Numbered from the stretch's first letter, positions 22,856 to 30,267 are shown. The stretch: DNA of 64,000 nucleotides from Escherichia sp. ESNIH1 (GCA_002918705.1 PQKR01000008.1:1-64000), one strand, 5' to 3'. The notes: generated from the sequence alone by a model not told the origin. Program-made: numbers and translations.

Positions 22856-23449
22856 CTAGAAACTCAGCAGCTGTGCGGCGGCGTTCTCGGCTTCGCGCTG
22901 GTCTTTGAATGCCCTGGACAATATCCAGCGCCACAGCACGTCGAGTGCTGCGCGATAGAGCTGCTGAAACTCCAGCTCGTCCATACTGGCGAACGCGATG
23001 CTTCTGGGGTGTTTACGGAGGGTGCCGTCGGGCAGTTGGATGGCGTCATAGTGGCCGGCTTCCACGATCACCCAGGAACGATAGGCATCAAATGATTTGC
23101 AGAGGCTGATACTACCGGCGCGCTTATCAGCGATTCGAACTAAATATTGCTCAGCGGCATCCAGCAGCGCGCCTTCGCTGCCGCCGAACGTCGCGAGGTA
23201 TCGAGCGTAGCCGGTAACCAGCCTGCGCTCGTTGGAGGAGATCGCTCCGCCGGTAGGCTCCCAGTATTCGAAACCAAGGTTAAGCAGTGCGAAAAATTTA
23301 CGGTGGAAGGCCGGGTTACGCAGCTGGCGGAAGTCCGCTTCGAGTACTGCGCCCAGCTTACATTTTGATTGCAGAAAATCGCTGGTCTCCGGCGTAGCGG
23401 GGATCAGGATTCCTGAGGACTGCTTGATGAGTTGTAACTGCTGCGCCAT
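22856..23449 (-). CDS. DUF1367 nin-region protein
   Basis: 197 residues from ATG 23449, placed after GGAGTGAACACC; an ATG three codons earlier is the alternative. Family features are MAQQLQLIKQSSGILIPATP at the start, LQSKCKLGAVLEADF, NPAFHRKFFALLNLGFEYW and the IAFASMDELEFQQLYRAALD end. DUF1367 members lie in the nin region, near RusA and NinB-type genes, and are thought to take part in DNA recombination, without direct proof. It is next to the YbcO-like gene with a 12-base gap. Confidence 0.83.
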   Translation of the reverse strand: MAQQLQLIKQSSGILIPATPETSDFLQSKCKLGAVLEADFRQLRNPAFHRKFFALLNLGFEYWEPTGGAISSNERRLVTGYARYLATFGGSEGALLDAAEQYLVRIADKRAGSISLCKSFDAYRSWVIVEAGHYDAIQLPDGTLRKHPRSIAFASMDELEFQQLYRAALDVLWRWILSRAFKDQREAENAAAQLLSF

Positions 23450-23506
23450 GGTGTTCACTCCGTGGCGCTGCGATGCTCCGATGCCGTTGTTCAGGCGGCA
23501 GGTTGA

Positions 23507-23728
23507 TTATGGCAGCCTACAGTTACGCTGGTCAATCAGTCCGGCCTGTTCGGCCATCTCTAAAAACTCATTTAGTGTAAGCAAAAACTGTTTTTCTCTA
23601 ACCCTTTCCAGACTGACGATCTGCCCTTTGTCACAGTCAACAACGAACCGGCCTCCTTGTCTGATAATGCTAATCGCTTCGGCTATGTCTAAATTCACTA
23701 AATCCCCCAGAGCGACATACAGACGCAT
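23507..23728 (-). CDS. Hypothetical small protein
   Basis: 73 residues from ATG 23728; the ribosome site is weak. The product reads as an alpha/beta protein (LGDLVNLDIAEAISIIRQGG, RFVVDCDKGQIVSLERV, and a helical QFLLTLNEFLEMAEQAG end). I do not recognise it. It follows the dinI-like gene with a short gap and could belong to the same transcript. Confidence 0.55.
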   Translation of the reverse strand: MRLYVALGDLVNLDIAEAISIIRQGGRFVVDCDKGQIVSLERVREKQFLLTLNEFLEMAEQAGLIDQRNCRLP

Positions 23729-23801
23729 TTGTCAGAAATCAGCAGCCGGGCATGGACAATTTGAGGTTTTTTCAGAAAATGCGGGCTGCAACGAAACACA
23801 A

Positions 23802-24035
23802 TTAGTAAAACCAGTCGTCTGCGCTTTCCCAGGTTTCTTGCAAGATCGTCTCCACTATTTTCTTTTGATCTTTATCTCCGCCCATAATGCTGAGGCTGTC
23901 AGTGGTTGCGCGACGCACTGTCAATCTGCACCCTGAAAACTGATTATTTAATCGTTTCGATAGCTCGCTCTCGAGGGCTGACATAGCGCCATCCGGCAGT
24001 TTTTTTGTACGTTCAATAGTGACTTCTACACGCAT
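23802..24035 (-). CDS. dinI: DinI family protein, SOS-controlled
   Basis: 77 residues from ATG 24035, after GGGAGGGAACATT; an upstream ATG would overlap the LexA box. The DinI pattern is clear: MRVEVTIERTKKLPDGAM, then ELSKRLNNQFSGCRLTVRRA and the acidic C-terminal helix KKIVETILQETWESADDWF. DinI binds RecA filaments and tunes the SOS response. Phage copies are common near the early/late boundary and may influence prophage induction. A near-perfect LexA site lies 22 bp upstream of the start. Confidence 0.9.
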   Translation of the reverse strand: MRVEVTIERTKKLPDGAMSALESELSKRLNNQFSGCRLTVRRATTDSLSIMGGDKDQKKIVETILQETWESADDWFY

Positions 24036-24056
24036 AATGTTCCCTCCCACTGGAAT

Positions 24057-24076
24057 TACTGTATAAATAAACAGTA
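24057..24076 (-). promoter_or_regulatory. LexA (SOS) box upstream of dinI-like gene
   Basis: TACTGTATAAATAAACAGTA fits the LexA consensus (CTGT-N8-ACAG with TA flanks) and is palindromic. It lies 21 bp before the dinI-like start, so the gene should be induced by DNA damage. Confidence 0.92.
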
Positions 24077-24333
24077 CACGCAATAATGAGAATGATCAAC
24101 TTGTTAAGCATGCAAAGAGCCTGATGCCGACTTCTTAGTATCTCTGTAAGCCGCTGAATAAAAAAGCAACAATGAATGTGGCTTAGGGTTTGCCGTGTCT
24201 ATCTGATGTCTGCTTTGTGCCAAAAGCGGACATTGGCTGGGAACCCACACTTCTATGTTGTCCCGCCTTTCAACTTATGAATTTGCTGTTCATCGCTTAT
24301 CCATGTCGATGGCTTCGCTAACGCACAGGCATA

Positions 24334-24351
24334 CTTCGGTGCCGACCGAAG
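24334..24351 (+). promoter_or_regulatory. Perfect inverted repeat upstream of the cargo operon
   Basis: CTTCGGT-GCCG-ACCGAAG, 54 bp before the first gene of the operon. Size and symmetry suit a winged-helix ArsR-family dimer, and the operon encodes such a regulator, so it is a candidate operator; it could also be a transcript hairpin. The rest of 24077-24404 holds no gene I can support. Confidence 0.45.
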
Positions 24352-24404
24352 CAGCATGCCTTCATCATCATTAAACTGTCCGTAAATTAACAACGGAGCA
24401 GACC

Positions 24405-24728
24405 ATGATTGCAGTACTTTTTGAGGCAGATGCCCTGCCAGAGGCTCAGGAAAGATATCTTCAGCTCGCTTCGGAGCTGAAGCCTCTCTTATCCGACACG
24501 CCCGGCTTTATTTCAATTGAGCGTTTCCAGAGCCTGACTACGCCCGGAAAGATTCTTTCTTTGTCGTGGTGGGAAGATGAGGAGTCTGTAGTCGGATGGA
24601 AGCGAAATGTAATGCATCAGGCCGCCCAGAAAGAAGGTAAGCAGTCGATTTTTTCATTCTACAGAATACGGGTAGCCAGTGTATTCCGGGATTACTCTTC
24701 TGATAAGGGAACAAATCAGCATGTATGA
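24405..24728 (+). CDS. ABM-type monooxygenase, cargo operon gene 1
   Basis: 107 residues from an ATG after CGGAGCAGACC. It has the antibiotic-biosynthesis-monooxygenase (dimeric ferredoxin-like barrel) pattern: LPEAQERYLQLASEL, DTPGFISIERFQSL, the GKILSLSWWEDEESVVGWK core and FFSFYRIRVASV-like end. Proteins of this fold oxidise quinones or aromatic compounds, or act on heme, without a bound metal or flavin; the substrate here is unknown. Its stop overlaps the next start by 8 bases. It is on the plus strand within minus-strand phage genes, hence cargo. Confidence 0.82.
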   Translation: MIAVLFEADALPEAQERYLQLASELKPLLSDTPGFISIERFQSLTTPGKILSLSWWEDEESVVGWKRNVMHQAAQKEGKQSIFSFYRIRVASVFRDYSSDKGTNQHV

Positions 24729-25113
24729 CATTCACGTTATTCTCAAAAACAGCCCGGGCTCACTTGGTTCACTGGGTAGTGTACTGGGCGAAAACGGAGT
24801 GGGACTTGAAGGCGGTGGCGTATTTACAGGACCTGAAGGCGGGCACGCACATTTCCTGGTTGAAGACGGCTATAAAGCACGCAAGGTGTTGACTGAAGCC
24901 GGTTTTGACGTGTGCAATGTGTGTCGTCCCTTGGTAAGAAAATTACCTCAGGAACGGCCCGGAGAGCTGGGAGAAATAGCTGACACAATTGCCCGGAACG
25001 GCATCAATATTCTGGTACAGTACAGCGATCACAGTAACCGGCTCATTCTCATTACGGATGATGATGCCCGGGCAGCCGAAGTAACCCGAAAATGGGCAAT
25101 ACCTTCTGAATGA
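24721..25113 (+). CDS. Double ACT-domain protein, cargo operon gene 2
   Basis: 130 residues from ATG 24721. Two ACT-like modules are visible: residues 1-60 (MYDIHVILKNSPGSLGSLGS, then GGHAHFLVEDGYKARKVL) and about 72-130 (RPGELGEIADTIARNGINI, then NRLILITDDDARAAEV). Stand-alone double ACT proteins usually bind small ligands, often amino acids, and work as sensors. No catalytic domain is attached. It overlaps both neighbours (8 and 4 bases), so all three are made together. A sensory or binding role in the operon is inference. Confidence 0.85.
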   Translation: MYDIHVILKNSPGSLGSLGSVLGENGVGLEGGGVFTGPEGGHAHFLVEDGYKARKVLTEAGFDVCNVCRPLVRKLPQERPGELGEIADTIARNGINILVQYSDHSNRLILITDDDARAAEVTRKWAIPSE

Positions 25114-25820
25114 ATCTCGTTAAAACAAAGCGCGACAGTGAGCCAGATGATGTCCTTGAAACATCAATGGCAATGGTGGCTTCTGCGCTGTCTGACCCGT
25201 CAAGGGTAAGTATTCTGTGCGCCCTGATGGACGGGCGCGCATGGACAGCTACCGAACTTAGCATAGTGGCTGGCATAGCAGCCTCGACAACCAGCGGGCA
25301 TCTGAACCGACTTCTCAGCAACGGTCTGGTCATTTGCCTGACGCAGGGGCGTCATCGCTATTACAGCCTTACGGGCCATCATATCGCTGGACTGCTGGAA
25401 AACCTGATGGGAGTTTCCATGGGTACTTCCAAAGCCCCTGTTTCCAGTACGCCGGTCTATCTGCGTTACGCACGCACCTGCTATGACCATCTGGCAGGCG
25501 AGCTTGCTGTCAATATTTATGAATTTATGCTGCAGGAAAAATGGCTTGAAGCAGATGGCTCGGAACTGACATCAGCCGGCAAAATGCATTTTGAGAAAAT
25601 GGGCGTTTTGCTTAACTCTCGCACACGACGCAAGCCCTGTTGCGGCTGTCTGGACTGGAGTGAAAGACGTTTCCATCTCGGCGGTGACGCTGGCTCAGCT
25701 CTGTTTACACTTTTCCTGCAAAAAGAATGGGTAACGCGTACACAGGGATACCGTGAAGTGAACGTAACCGATACAGGCCGTGTGGCAATATATCGGCTGT
25801 TTAAGCTGAAGATCACCTGA
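25110..25820 (+). CDS. ArsR-like winged-helix regulator, cargo operon gene 3
   Basis: 236 residues, about twice the length of a simple ArsR protein. Residues 18-95 form the winged helix: MVASALSDPSRVSILCALMD, TATELSIVAGIAASTTSGHL, RLLSNGLVICLTQGRHRYYSL. The C-terminal half is a separate domain with the RRKPCCGCLDWSERRFHLGG motif near 170-190, seen in a subgroup of ArsR-like regulators; its clustered cysteines could sense metals or electrophiles. The gene is last in the operon and probably controls it. What it senses is not known. Confidence 0.85.
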   Translation: MNLVKTKRDSEPDDVLETSMAMVASALSDPSRVSILCALMDGRAWTATELSIVAGIAASTTSGHLNRLLSNGLVICLTQGRHRYYSLTGHHIAGLLENLMGVSMGTSKAPVSSTPVYLRYARTCYDHLAGELAVNIYEFMLQEKWLEADGSELTSAGKMHFEKMGVLLNSRTRRKPCCGCLDWSERRFHLGGDAGSALFTLFLQKEWVTRTQGYREVNVTDTGRVAIYRLFKLKIT

Positions 25821-25911
25821 TCTTAAGTCATATAACGGTTGATTTGATCGGGTGACTCAAGATGCTTTCATCTGACTCTTCCATTTTACGTGAAAGGTCC
25901 GCTATTCGCTC

Positions 25912-25948
25912 AAAGCCGCCCTCTCTCATCAATCTGGGCGGCTTTATT
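25912..25948 (+). terminator. Intrinsic terminator of the cargo operon
   Basis: Plus-strand stem AAAGCCGCCC/GGGCGGCTTT with a 14-base loop and TTTATT after it, 92 bp after the regulator stop. Confidence 0.8.
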
Positions 25949-25954
25949 AAGTGA

Positions 25955-26098
25955 TTATGCCGCCCTCTCTTTTAACGAACACATCTCCGGCAGGTTTGCA
26001 CGCACCAGCGCCTCAGCGAACGGCGGCGCGCGAGAATAAACTGATGAGAGTGCGTATTGATTGAGGTTTACACTTGGAGCACTGCAATTACACAGAAG
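25955..26098 (-). other. Open frame without a start codon, possible Ash-like remnant
   Basis: A 47-residue minus-strand frame (LLCNCSAPSVNLNQYALS, then SRAPPFAEALVRANLPEMC) lies between two stops and has no ATG, GTG or TTG before the phage-like part. The sequence looks like a conserved piece of prophage text often seen near Icd/Ash-type genes, but I cannot confirm the family. It may be a remnant left when the cargo operon was inserted. Confidence 0.3.
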
Positions 26099-26161
26099 TC
26101 ATCAGAAGCGTTTAGCTTCAGACGGCATGATTGCAGCGGGATGATTATGAACAAAATCAAT

Positions 26162-26437
26162 TTACCGAACTATAAGCGGATCTGGCCGTTCTTCCATTAT
26201 GGCCTTTTGCAATTCTTTCATTGATGGAGGGTAGTCAGCGGCCACGTTATAACGCTTACCATTGAACTCAATGACATGCACTTTCAACTCGTAGAATTGC
26301 AAATTTGCTCCCGGAGGAGTCAGTTCCCCAGTTTTAACTATAACTGGTTTAGAAACGACCGTTATTACTTCAAGGTTGTCATCATGTTCCCGCACATCAC
26401 CGTTATAGCCATGCCCGAAAATTATGTAGTCCTGCAT
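26162..26437 (-). CDS. Hypothetical phage protein
   Basis: 91 residues from ATG 26437 (after GAGGGCATAAGC); an ATG seven codons earlier is the alternative. The sequence is beta-rich (LEVITVVSKPVIVKTGEL; FYELKVHVIEFNGKRYNVA) and ends helical (SMKELQKAIMEERPDPL). Unknown function. It directly follows the 26459-26650 gene with a 21-base gap and is likely co-transcribed. Confidence 0.65.
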   Translation of the reverse strand: MQDYIIFGHGYNGDVREHDDNLEVITVVSKPVIVKTGELTPPGANLQFYELKVHVIEFNGKRYNVAADYPPSMKELQKAIMEERPDPLIVR

Positions 26438-26458
26438 GCTTATGCCCTCATGATACAT

Positions 26459-26650
26459 TCAATCCTTGGTTACTCTCATCATGGCCGGTACGCACTCACC
26501 ATTAAAAATAGGTCCGCTTACCGTCAACACGGTATATAAAGCAGTTACACCATCAACTATAAGATTTATGCGATCACCAGCCCTGACATCCTCTGGTGCT
26601 TCAATGTCTTCAGTCCGATCAATGTCTTGAAATGTAACTTTAAAAATCAT
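26459..26650 (-). CDS. Hypothetical small beta-rich protein
   Basis: 63 residues from ATG 26650, preceded by GGGGATTGC. Short strands dominate (MIFKVTFQDIDRTEDIEAP, DRINLIVDGVTALYTVLTVSG). No cysteines apart from one near the end; no membrane segment. I do not recognise it. A terminator lies just upstream, so it may have its own promoter within 26651-26668 or be reached only by antiterminated transcription. Confidence 0.6.
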   Translation of the reverse strand: MIFKVTFQDIDRTEDIEAPEDVRAGDRINLIVDGVTALYTVLTVSGPIFNGECVPAMMRVTKD

Positions 26651-26668
26651 GCAATCCCCTTTTCGCAT

Positions 26669-26693
26669 AAAAAAATACCGCCAACAGGCGGTA
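26669..26693 (-). terminator. Intrinsic terminator
   Basis: Minus-strand TACCGCC-TGTT-GGCGGTA followed by seven T. It marks the 3' end of the transcript crossing the noncoding stretch 26700-27110. Confidence 0.86.
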
Positions 26694-26699
26694 AATTTT

Positions 26700-27110
26700 G
26701 GCGATTGGCAGGCCCAGTTAATGCTAATTCACTCGATTTGTGGTTGGTCATCAAGGTTATAGGACGTATCCAACCATCGGACTCCACAGCCCGAGCTTAT
26801 GTCCGGCCACAAGGCTCTTCATGAATTGACCTTAACCCGCAACGGTCAAGGCGAGAGCTGCACACCCGCAAGGCGTACTGGTAGCGTTCGGCTCAGCCTC
26901 ACGCGCCACCCTCTTTTCACTACTCCAATCTAGCTTATTTATCCCCTAGCCGGACACTGAGATGTTGCGCTCGTCAGGAGCATGCGGGGGAGTCCAAAAA
27001 CTGGGTCAAAATTACCTCCAATTTCTTTATCACCTACGGGGGATAGTGATATATAACATCAGTTAGTAATGATATTCAAGCATACATGACATGCACTTTG
27101 TTATATTGCA
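26700..27110 (-). ncRNA. Noncoding stretch with possible structured RNA
   Basis: About 410 bases without a supported gene, ending on the minus strand in the terminator at 26669-26693. A promoter candidate on the minus strand (TTGAAT, 18 bp, TATATA near 27060-27090) and a TATCAC/GTGATA palindrome (about 27031-27054) lie upstream. The middle part contains several short inverted repeats and an 11-codon TTG-initiated frame after GGAGGTAATT. Layout and position resemble immunity-type antisense RNAs of the C4 class in some prophages, but I cannot confirm this. Confidence 0.35.
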
Positions 27111-27122
27111 GGAGCGGATCCA

Positions 27123-27611
27123 TTAGCCCTCCTTACCCGGAGCTGTCGTAATGATGGCGGCGCGGCAGGCGTTCCAGATTTTCTGCGCCAACTCTTTGTC
27201 TCGGACATTGAAAGCACACAGGCTGACGATCTGACCGGCCAGACCTGCTGGCATTTCCTCCGGTACTACCGGCCCTGGCGGCGCGGCTGCCTGACCTCCC
27301 TCATCTATCGCAAAATCAGCAAAATTTGAGATAGTTGCGCCATGCATGACGGCCCGGCAGGCGTTCCAAGCAAATAGTGCGGCTTCCTCCGTTGACGGCG
27401 GCTGGTATTGCTCGTCAAATTGCTGTGCGGCTTCCAACTTCCATTCTTTCGGCACTCTCGGCGCAGACGTCAGCGCTGCCAGTGCCGCCTCGTGAATAAC
27501 GATGTCCATTTTTAACGCGGTGGTGCGCGGTAATTTTGCAGAAACTTCTCTGAGTAGGTTTAGTTCGTCCTGTAGGTACGCTATCAACTGCTCTTTAGTG
27601 AAGTTAGTCAT
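27123..27611 (-). CDS. Accessory early protein, unknown function
   Basis: 162 residues from ATG 27611, preceded by GGAGGCGGT and overlapping the upstream stop (ATGA). A helical N-terminus (NFTKEQLIAYLQDELNLLRE) and repeated short motifs WNACRAV and WNACRAA near 98 and 152 suggest an internal repeat. A Pro/Gly-rich linker separates the two halves. Such repeat-containing proteins of the Ea22/Ead kind are common next to phage replication genes and often chimeric. Function unknown. Confidence 0.7.
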   Translation of the reverse strand: MTNFTKEQLIAYLQDELNLLREVSAKLPRTTALKMDIVIHEAALAALTSAPRVPKEWKLEAAQQFDEQYQPPSTEEAALFAWNACRAVMHGATISNFADFAIDEGGQAAAPPGPVVPEEMPAGLAGQIVSLCAFNVRDKELAQKIWNACRAAIITTAPGKEG

Positions 27612-28096
27612 ACCGCCTCCCCGTTGCGCAGATTCCTGGCGATACTCAGCAGGTCCTCGCGGATACACAGCCCGTTTTCCTGTGGATCATCGCTTCCGCC
27701 GGTGACAACCAGCGGGTGGTAAGATGCCGCCGCCGTCTCAACGCCCTGCGCTTTCAGCTCATTAACCGCTGCTGCTGTCGCTGGCTGCCGCAGCACTTCG
27801 AGAGCATCGAACAACAGCGCGGAGGCCGGATTCATCGATTTCTGCACTGGCTTAATGCCGCTGGCACTGTACTGCCAGACCAGCTGGCCGATGATCTCGG
27901 CGCGGGCCACGTTGTCCGCCGTCAGCGCATCACGCTGTTTGGCCGTCTCGCGCAGCGCAGCCGTGGTGCAATCCAGCCGTTCGGCAAGGCGAGACATCAT
28001 TTTGGCGATGTCGATGATCGGCGTGTCGCTGCTCAGCGCCTTTGCAAATTCATGGCCAACCGCCACCAGCTCTTTGTTGTTCAGTGATTCACTCAT
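27608..28096 (-). CDS. Ead/Ea22-like early protein
   Basis: 162 residues. The N-terminus is helical (SESLNNKELVAVGHEFAKAL; AKMMSRLAERLDCTTAALRE) followed by coiled text, and the C-terminus has NGLCIREDLLSIARNLRNG. This resembles the Ead/Ea22 group found downstream of phage P-like replication genes. The function is unknown; these proteins are not needed for growth in known cases. It overlaps both neighbours by 4 bases. Confidence 0.68.
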   Translation of the reverse strand: MSESLNNKELVAVGHEFAKALSSDTPIIDIAKMMSRLAERLDCTTAALRETAKQRDALTADNVARAEIIGQLVWQYSASGIKPVQKSMNPASALLFDALEVLRQPATAAAVNELKAQGVETAAASYHPLVVTGGSDDPQENGLCIREDLLSIARNLRNGEAV

Positions 28097-28458
28097 GCCC
28101 GTGCACTCCCAAAAATTTTATGAATTTTGTAGCCCTGCCAGTTCTGGCGGCATACGTCCGCAATGGACGGCCCTGCTGGTGCTGGTTGCACTGCTTTCGA
28201 TAGCGGTTTTGCTTTTGCCGCTGGTGCTGGTTTGAAGCCTTTGATTTTTTCCTGCCAGCACTGCACCAGCTCGTATTCCGGATGCTGTGGTTTGCCGATG
28301 TTTTTTACGAGCCCGGCCATGCGCAGACGCTTGAGACGGTCGTAGGCCTCGCGGATGTCGCAGCCGAGCAGCTTACGGATCTGGCGGGGTGTCGCCGGTC
28401 CGTTTGTCTCGATGAAATCAACAATGGTCTTTTGCTTCGGTTTTAAGCGATTGCACAT
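28093..28458 (-). CDS. Winged-helix DNA-binding protein, replication region
   Basis: 121 residues from ATG 28458, overlapping the P-like stop. Residues 6-60 form a winged helix (LKPKQKTIVDFIETNGPATP, QIRKLLGCDIREAYDRLKRL, AGLVKNIG), followed by a Pro/Ala/Lys-rich linker and a short C-terminal helix. It could regulate early genes or assist replication. The position immediately after P is shared by several lambdoid phages with unnamed regulators. Confidence 0.7.
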   Translation of the reverse strand: MCNRLKPKQKTIVDFIETNGPATPRQIRKLLGCDIREAYDRLKRLRMAGLVKNIGKPQHPEYELVQCWQEKIKGFKPAPAAKAKPLSKAVQPAPAGPSIADVCRQNWQGYKIHKIFGSARA

Positions 28459-28460
28459 GG

Positions 28461-29150
28461 TCAAACCCTCCCCTGTTCCTGGCGGCGTTTATACTCGGCC
28501 ATCAGCATTTCTGCGGGTGTCGGTCCCCGGTCCTGATGGGGTGCTGCCAGCGCACGACGGACCGGCGGGATCGGCTTACCGTCAGCAACGCGTTTTTCCC
28601 AGTGCGCCAGCAGATGCCCGGCTTCGCTGAGCAGCTCTTTCTCGTTCATCTGGCGATCAACACCCCGGCGGCGCAGCTCCAGGCAAACGTGATACAGCAG
28701 TGGCTGTGGCCACGGGTATTGCTCACTGGTTGGGTATTTGAAAACGAGCTTTCGCCACTTCCAGAATTCGGTCATGACATCCGCCGGACTCACGCCGAGC
28801 AGACCCTTGCCCTCACGGCACCAGGCGACGAACTGCCCCGGCGACGGCCAGAACGGTGACACGCTGGCGCGCGCTTTCTGCATCCCGGCCACCAGCTGCT
28901 CGCGGCTGCGGATGCCGTTTTCGGCGAACGTGGCGATCCACTGCTGTTTAGCCGTACGCTCATCTGCCTCGCTGCGCAGGTTGGTCTGCGTGGACGCCGG
29001 AAAGACCTGCTTGAGCTGACTGAACAGGAGATCCACCATGCGCTCGGCATCGCTGTTAATGACTTTGGTCTGTTCCCGACCACCGCCCGCCATGCGCGCC
29101 AGCATTTCGCCGTCGCGGCTCTGTACTGCATGAAACAGTTCGTGGTTCAT
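28461..29150 (-). CDS. Replication protein P-like (helicase loader)
   Basis: 229 residues. The P-family pattern is visible: a helical N-terminus (ERMVDLLFSQLKQVFPAS), then IATFAENGIRSREQLVAGM, the conserved PFWPSPGQFVAWCREG and LPWPQPLLYHVCLELRRRG-like segments, and a basic C-terminus. Lambda P recruits DnaB helicase to O at the origin. It overlaps the O-like gene by 4 bases, the normal O-P order. Confidence 0.87.
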   Translation of the reverse strand: MNHELFHAVQSRDGEMLARMAGGGREQTKVINSDAERMVDLLFSQLKQVFPASTQTNLRSEADERTAKQQWIATFAENGIRSREQLVAGMQKARASVSPFWPSPGQFVAWCREGKGLLGVSPADVMTEFWKWRKLVFKYPTSEQYPWPQPLLYHVCLELRRRGVDRQMNEKELLSEAGHLLAHWEKRVADGKPIPPVRRALAAPHQDRGPTPAEMLMAEYKRRQEQGRV

Positions 29151-30136
29151 ATAAAATCCTTCCAGGCTTCAGGGCTGTTCCAGTGCGCGTCACTGGCCGG
29201 CGTGTCGTTAACGGGCTTACGGCTGCGATCTTCGCGGTGCAGCGCCAGGGTGTCCCACTGCTTGCGCAGTTTGGCGGGCGAAAGGATGTTTTTGTGCCAG
29301 AACGAATCCTGCGCAGCCCATTTGAACAGCTGGCAAATTTCGCGATGCGTGCGGCCATCGAGCTGACGCAGCATGCGAATGTCGTTCGCCCAGGTGGTCA
29401 GGTTCGGTTTCTTCAGCGAAGGTTTTGTGAGGTTGCGGAGCGCGAGCATCCACTCTGCGCACTGCAGATCTTCAGTTGTGCCCCACTTGTCACCTGCGGG
29501 GGTCTGAACTGCAGCATCAGGAAGAGATTTGGATTTTTTCTGACGATCATTAAATACGTTAGTATTTAATATTACTTCTTGTTCATGATGCGCGGGCTTA
29601 AGCGCGGCCTTATGCTCGGGTTTATGCGCGGCATCACCCGCCGAAGCCGCGCCATTACTGGATTCGTTATGCGCGGGGTTATGCTCACTGTTATGCGCGG
29701 CGTTATGCGCGGGTAAATCGTCCATTTTTTGAGCATAAAGCGCGTAATTAGTGATGGTGATCACCGTGCCTTTCCGGCGCTCTCCGGCGGTAGTAATCAT
29801 CCCTTCTTTCTCAAAAAAGGCGAGCATACGGTCCACTGCATGACGGCTGGTGGGTTCCCCGTTCCGGTCGCATAAAGCCAGCCCCAGATCGGCTGTGGTG
29901 GTCACCAGTTGTCCGGTCTGCAATGGCCACTGACGGCCCTTAAAGTTGGCCGTGTATGGCTGTCTCGCAGCGGTAAGAAGCAGGTTTTCCCACAGGGTGC
30001 GGAGATATACGTCTTTGCCCCAGGACTGCTTCAGTACACTCCGGTACAACGGGATGAAACCGGTCTTCTGGTTCTCCATCCTGTTGCTCCTGGCGGCAGT
30101 ACGTGCCGCAAAATCGGCGTAAGCGACATTTGACAT
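29147..30136 (-). CDS. Replication initiator O-like with internal origin
   Basis: 329 residues. The N-terminal part (about 20-130) is a winged-helix domain of the phage O type (KTGFIPLYRSVLKQSWGKDV, then GQLVTTTADLGLALCDRNGE and a HAVDRMLAFFEKEGMI recognition region). The middle (about 140-185) is a low-complexity Ala-His-Asn/Lys repeat, coded by two blocks of 12-bp iterons. The C-terminal domain (CAEWMLALRNLTKP; MLRQLDGRTHREICQLFKW) likely contacts P. The ATG follows GAAAGGGGCATAGCT. Placing the origin inside O is as in lambda. Confidence 0.88.
   Translation of the reverse strand: MSNVAYADFAARTAARSNRMENQKTGFIPLYRSVLKQSWGKDVYLRTLWENLLLTAARQPYTANFKGRQWPLQTGQLVTTTADLGLALCDRNGEPTSRHAVDRMLAFFEKEGMITTAGERRKGTVITITNYALYAQKMDDLPAHNAAHNSEHNPAHNESSNGAASAGDAAHKPEHKAALKPAHHEQEVILNTNVFNDRQKKSKSLPDAAVQTPAGDKWGTTEDLQCAEWMLALRNLTKPSLKKPNLTTWANDIRMLRQLDGRTHREICQLFKWAAQDSFWHKNILSPAKLRKQWDTLALHREDRSRKPVNDTPASDAHWNSPEAWKDFI
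29588..29716. other. Candidate replication origin: 12-bp iterons inside O
   Basis: Two blocks of four directly repeated 12-mers of the form ATGCGCGGsnTT (variants ATGCTCGGGTTT, AAGCGCGGCCTT) lie at 29588-29635 and 29669-29716, separated by 33 bp. An AT-rich stretch at 29550-29587 (AAATACG TTAGTATTTAATATT in part) flanks them and would serve as the unwinding element. This matches the lambda origin layout: iterons in O next to an AT-rich region. Confidence 0.82.
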
Positions 30137-30138
30137 AG

Positions 30139-30267
30139 CTATGCCCCTTTCGCCTGGTGTTTTAAATGAGCGTTTGTCATAATGACCTCGCAGTTGCTGA
30201 CCGTAATTGCACCCGAAAGCCGTTGGTGTTCACGCACCGCGGCTTTCACCATTTTTAGGCCTGTCAT
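30139..30267 (-). CDS. 42-residue peptide gene between ydaT and O
   Basis: ATG 30267 overlaps the YdaT-like stop (ATGA) and the frame ends at TAG 30139-30141, two bases before the O-like start. The product is a basic 42-residue peptide (start MTGLKMVKAAVREHQRLSG, end HLKHQAKGA). The tight coupling on both sides and a GGGGGGGAT stretch before the ATG argue it is translated. Function unknown. Confidence 0.65.
   Translation of the reverse strand: MTGLKMVKAAVREHQRLSGAITVSNCEVIMTNAHLKHQAKGA

Noticed and set aside
29588..29716. Possible CRISPR array
   Set aside because: Repeats are 12 bp and in direct contact with no spacers; they are in the O-like gene, so they are origin iterons.
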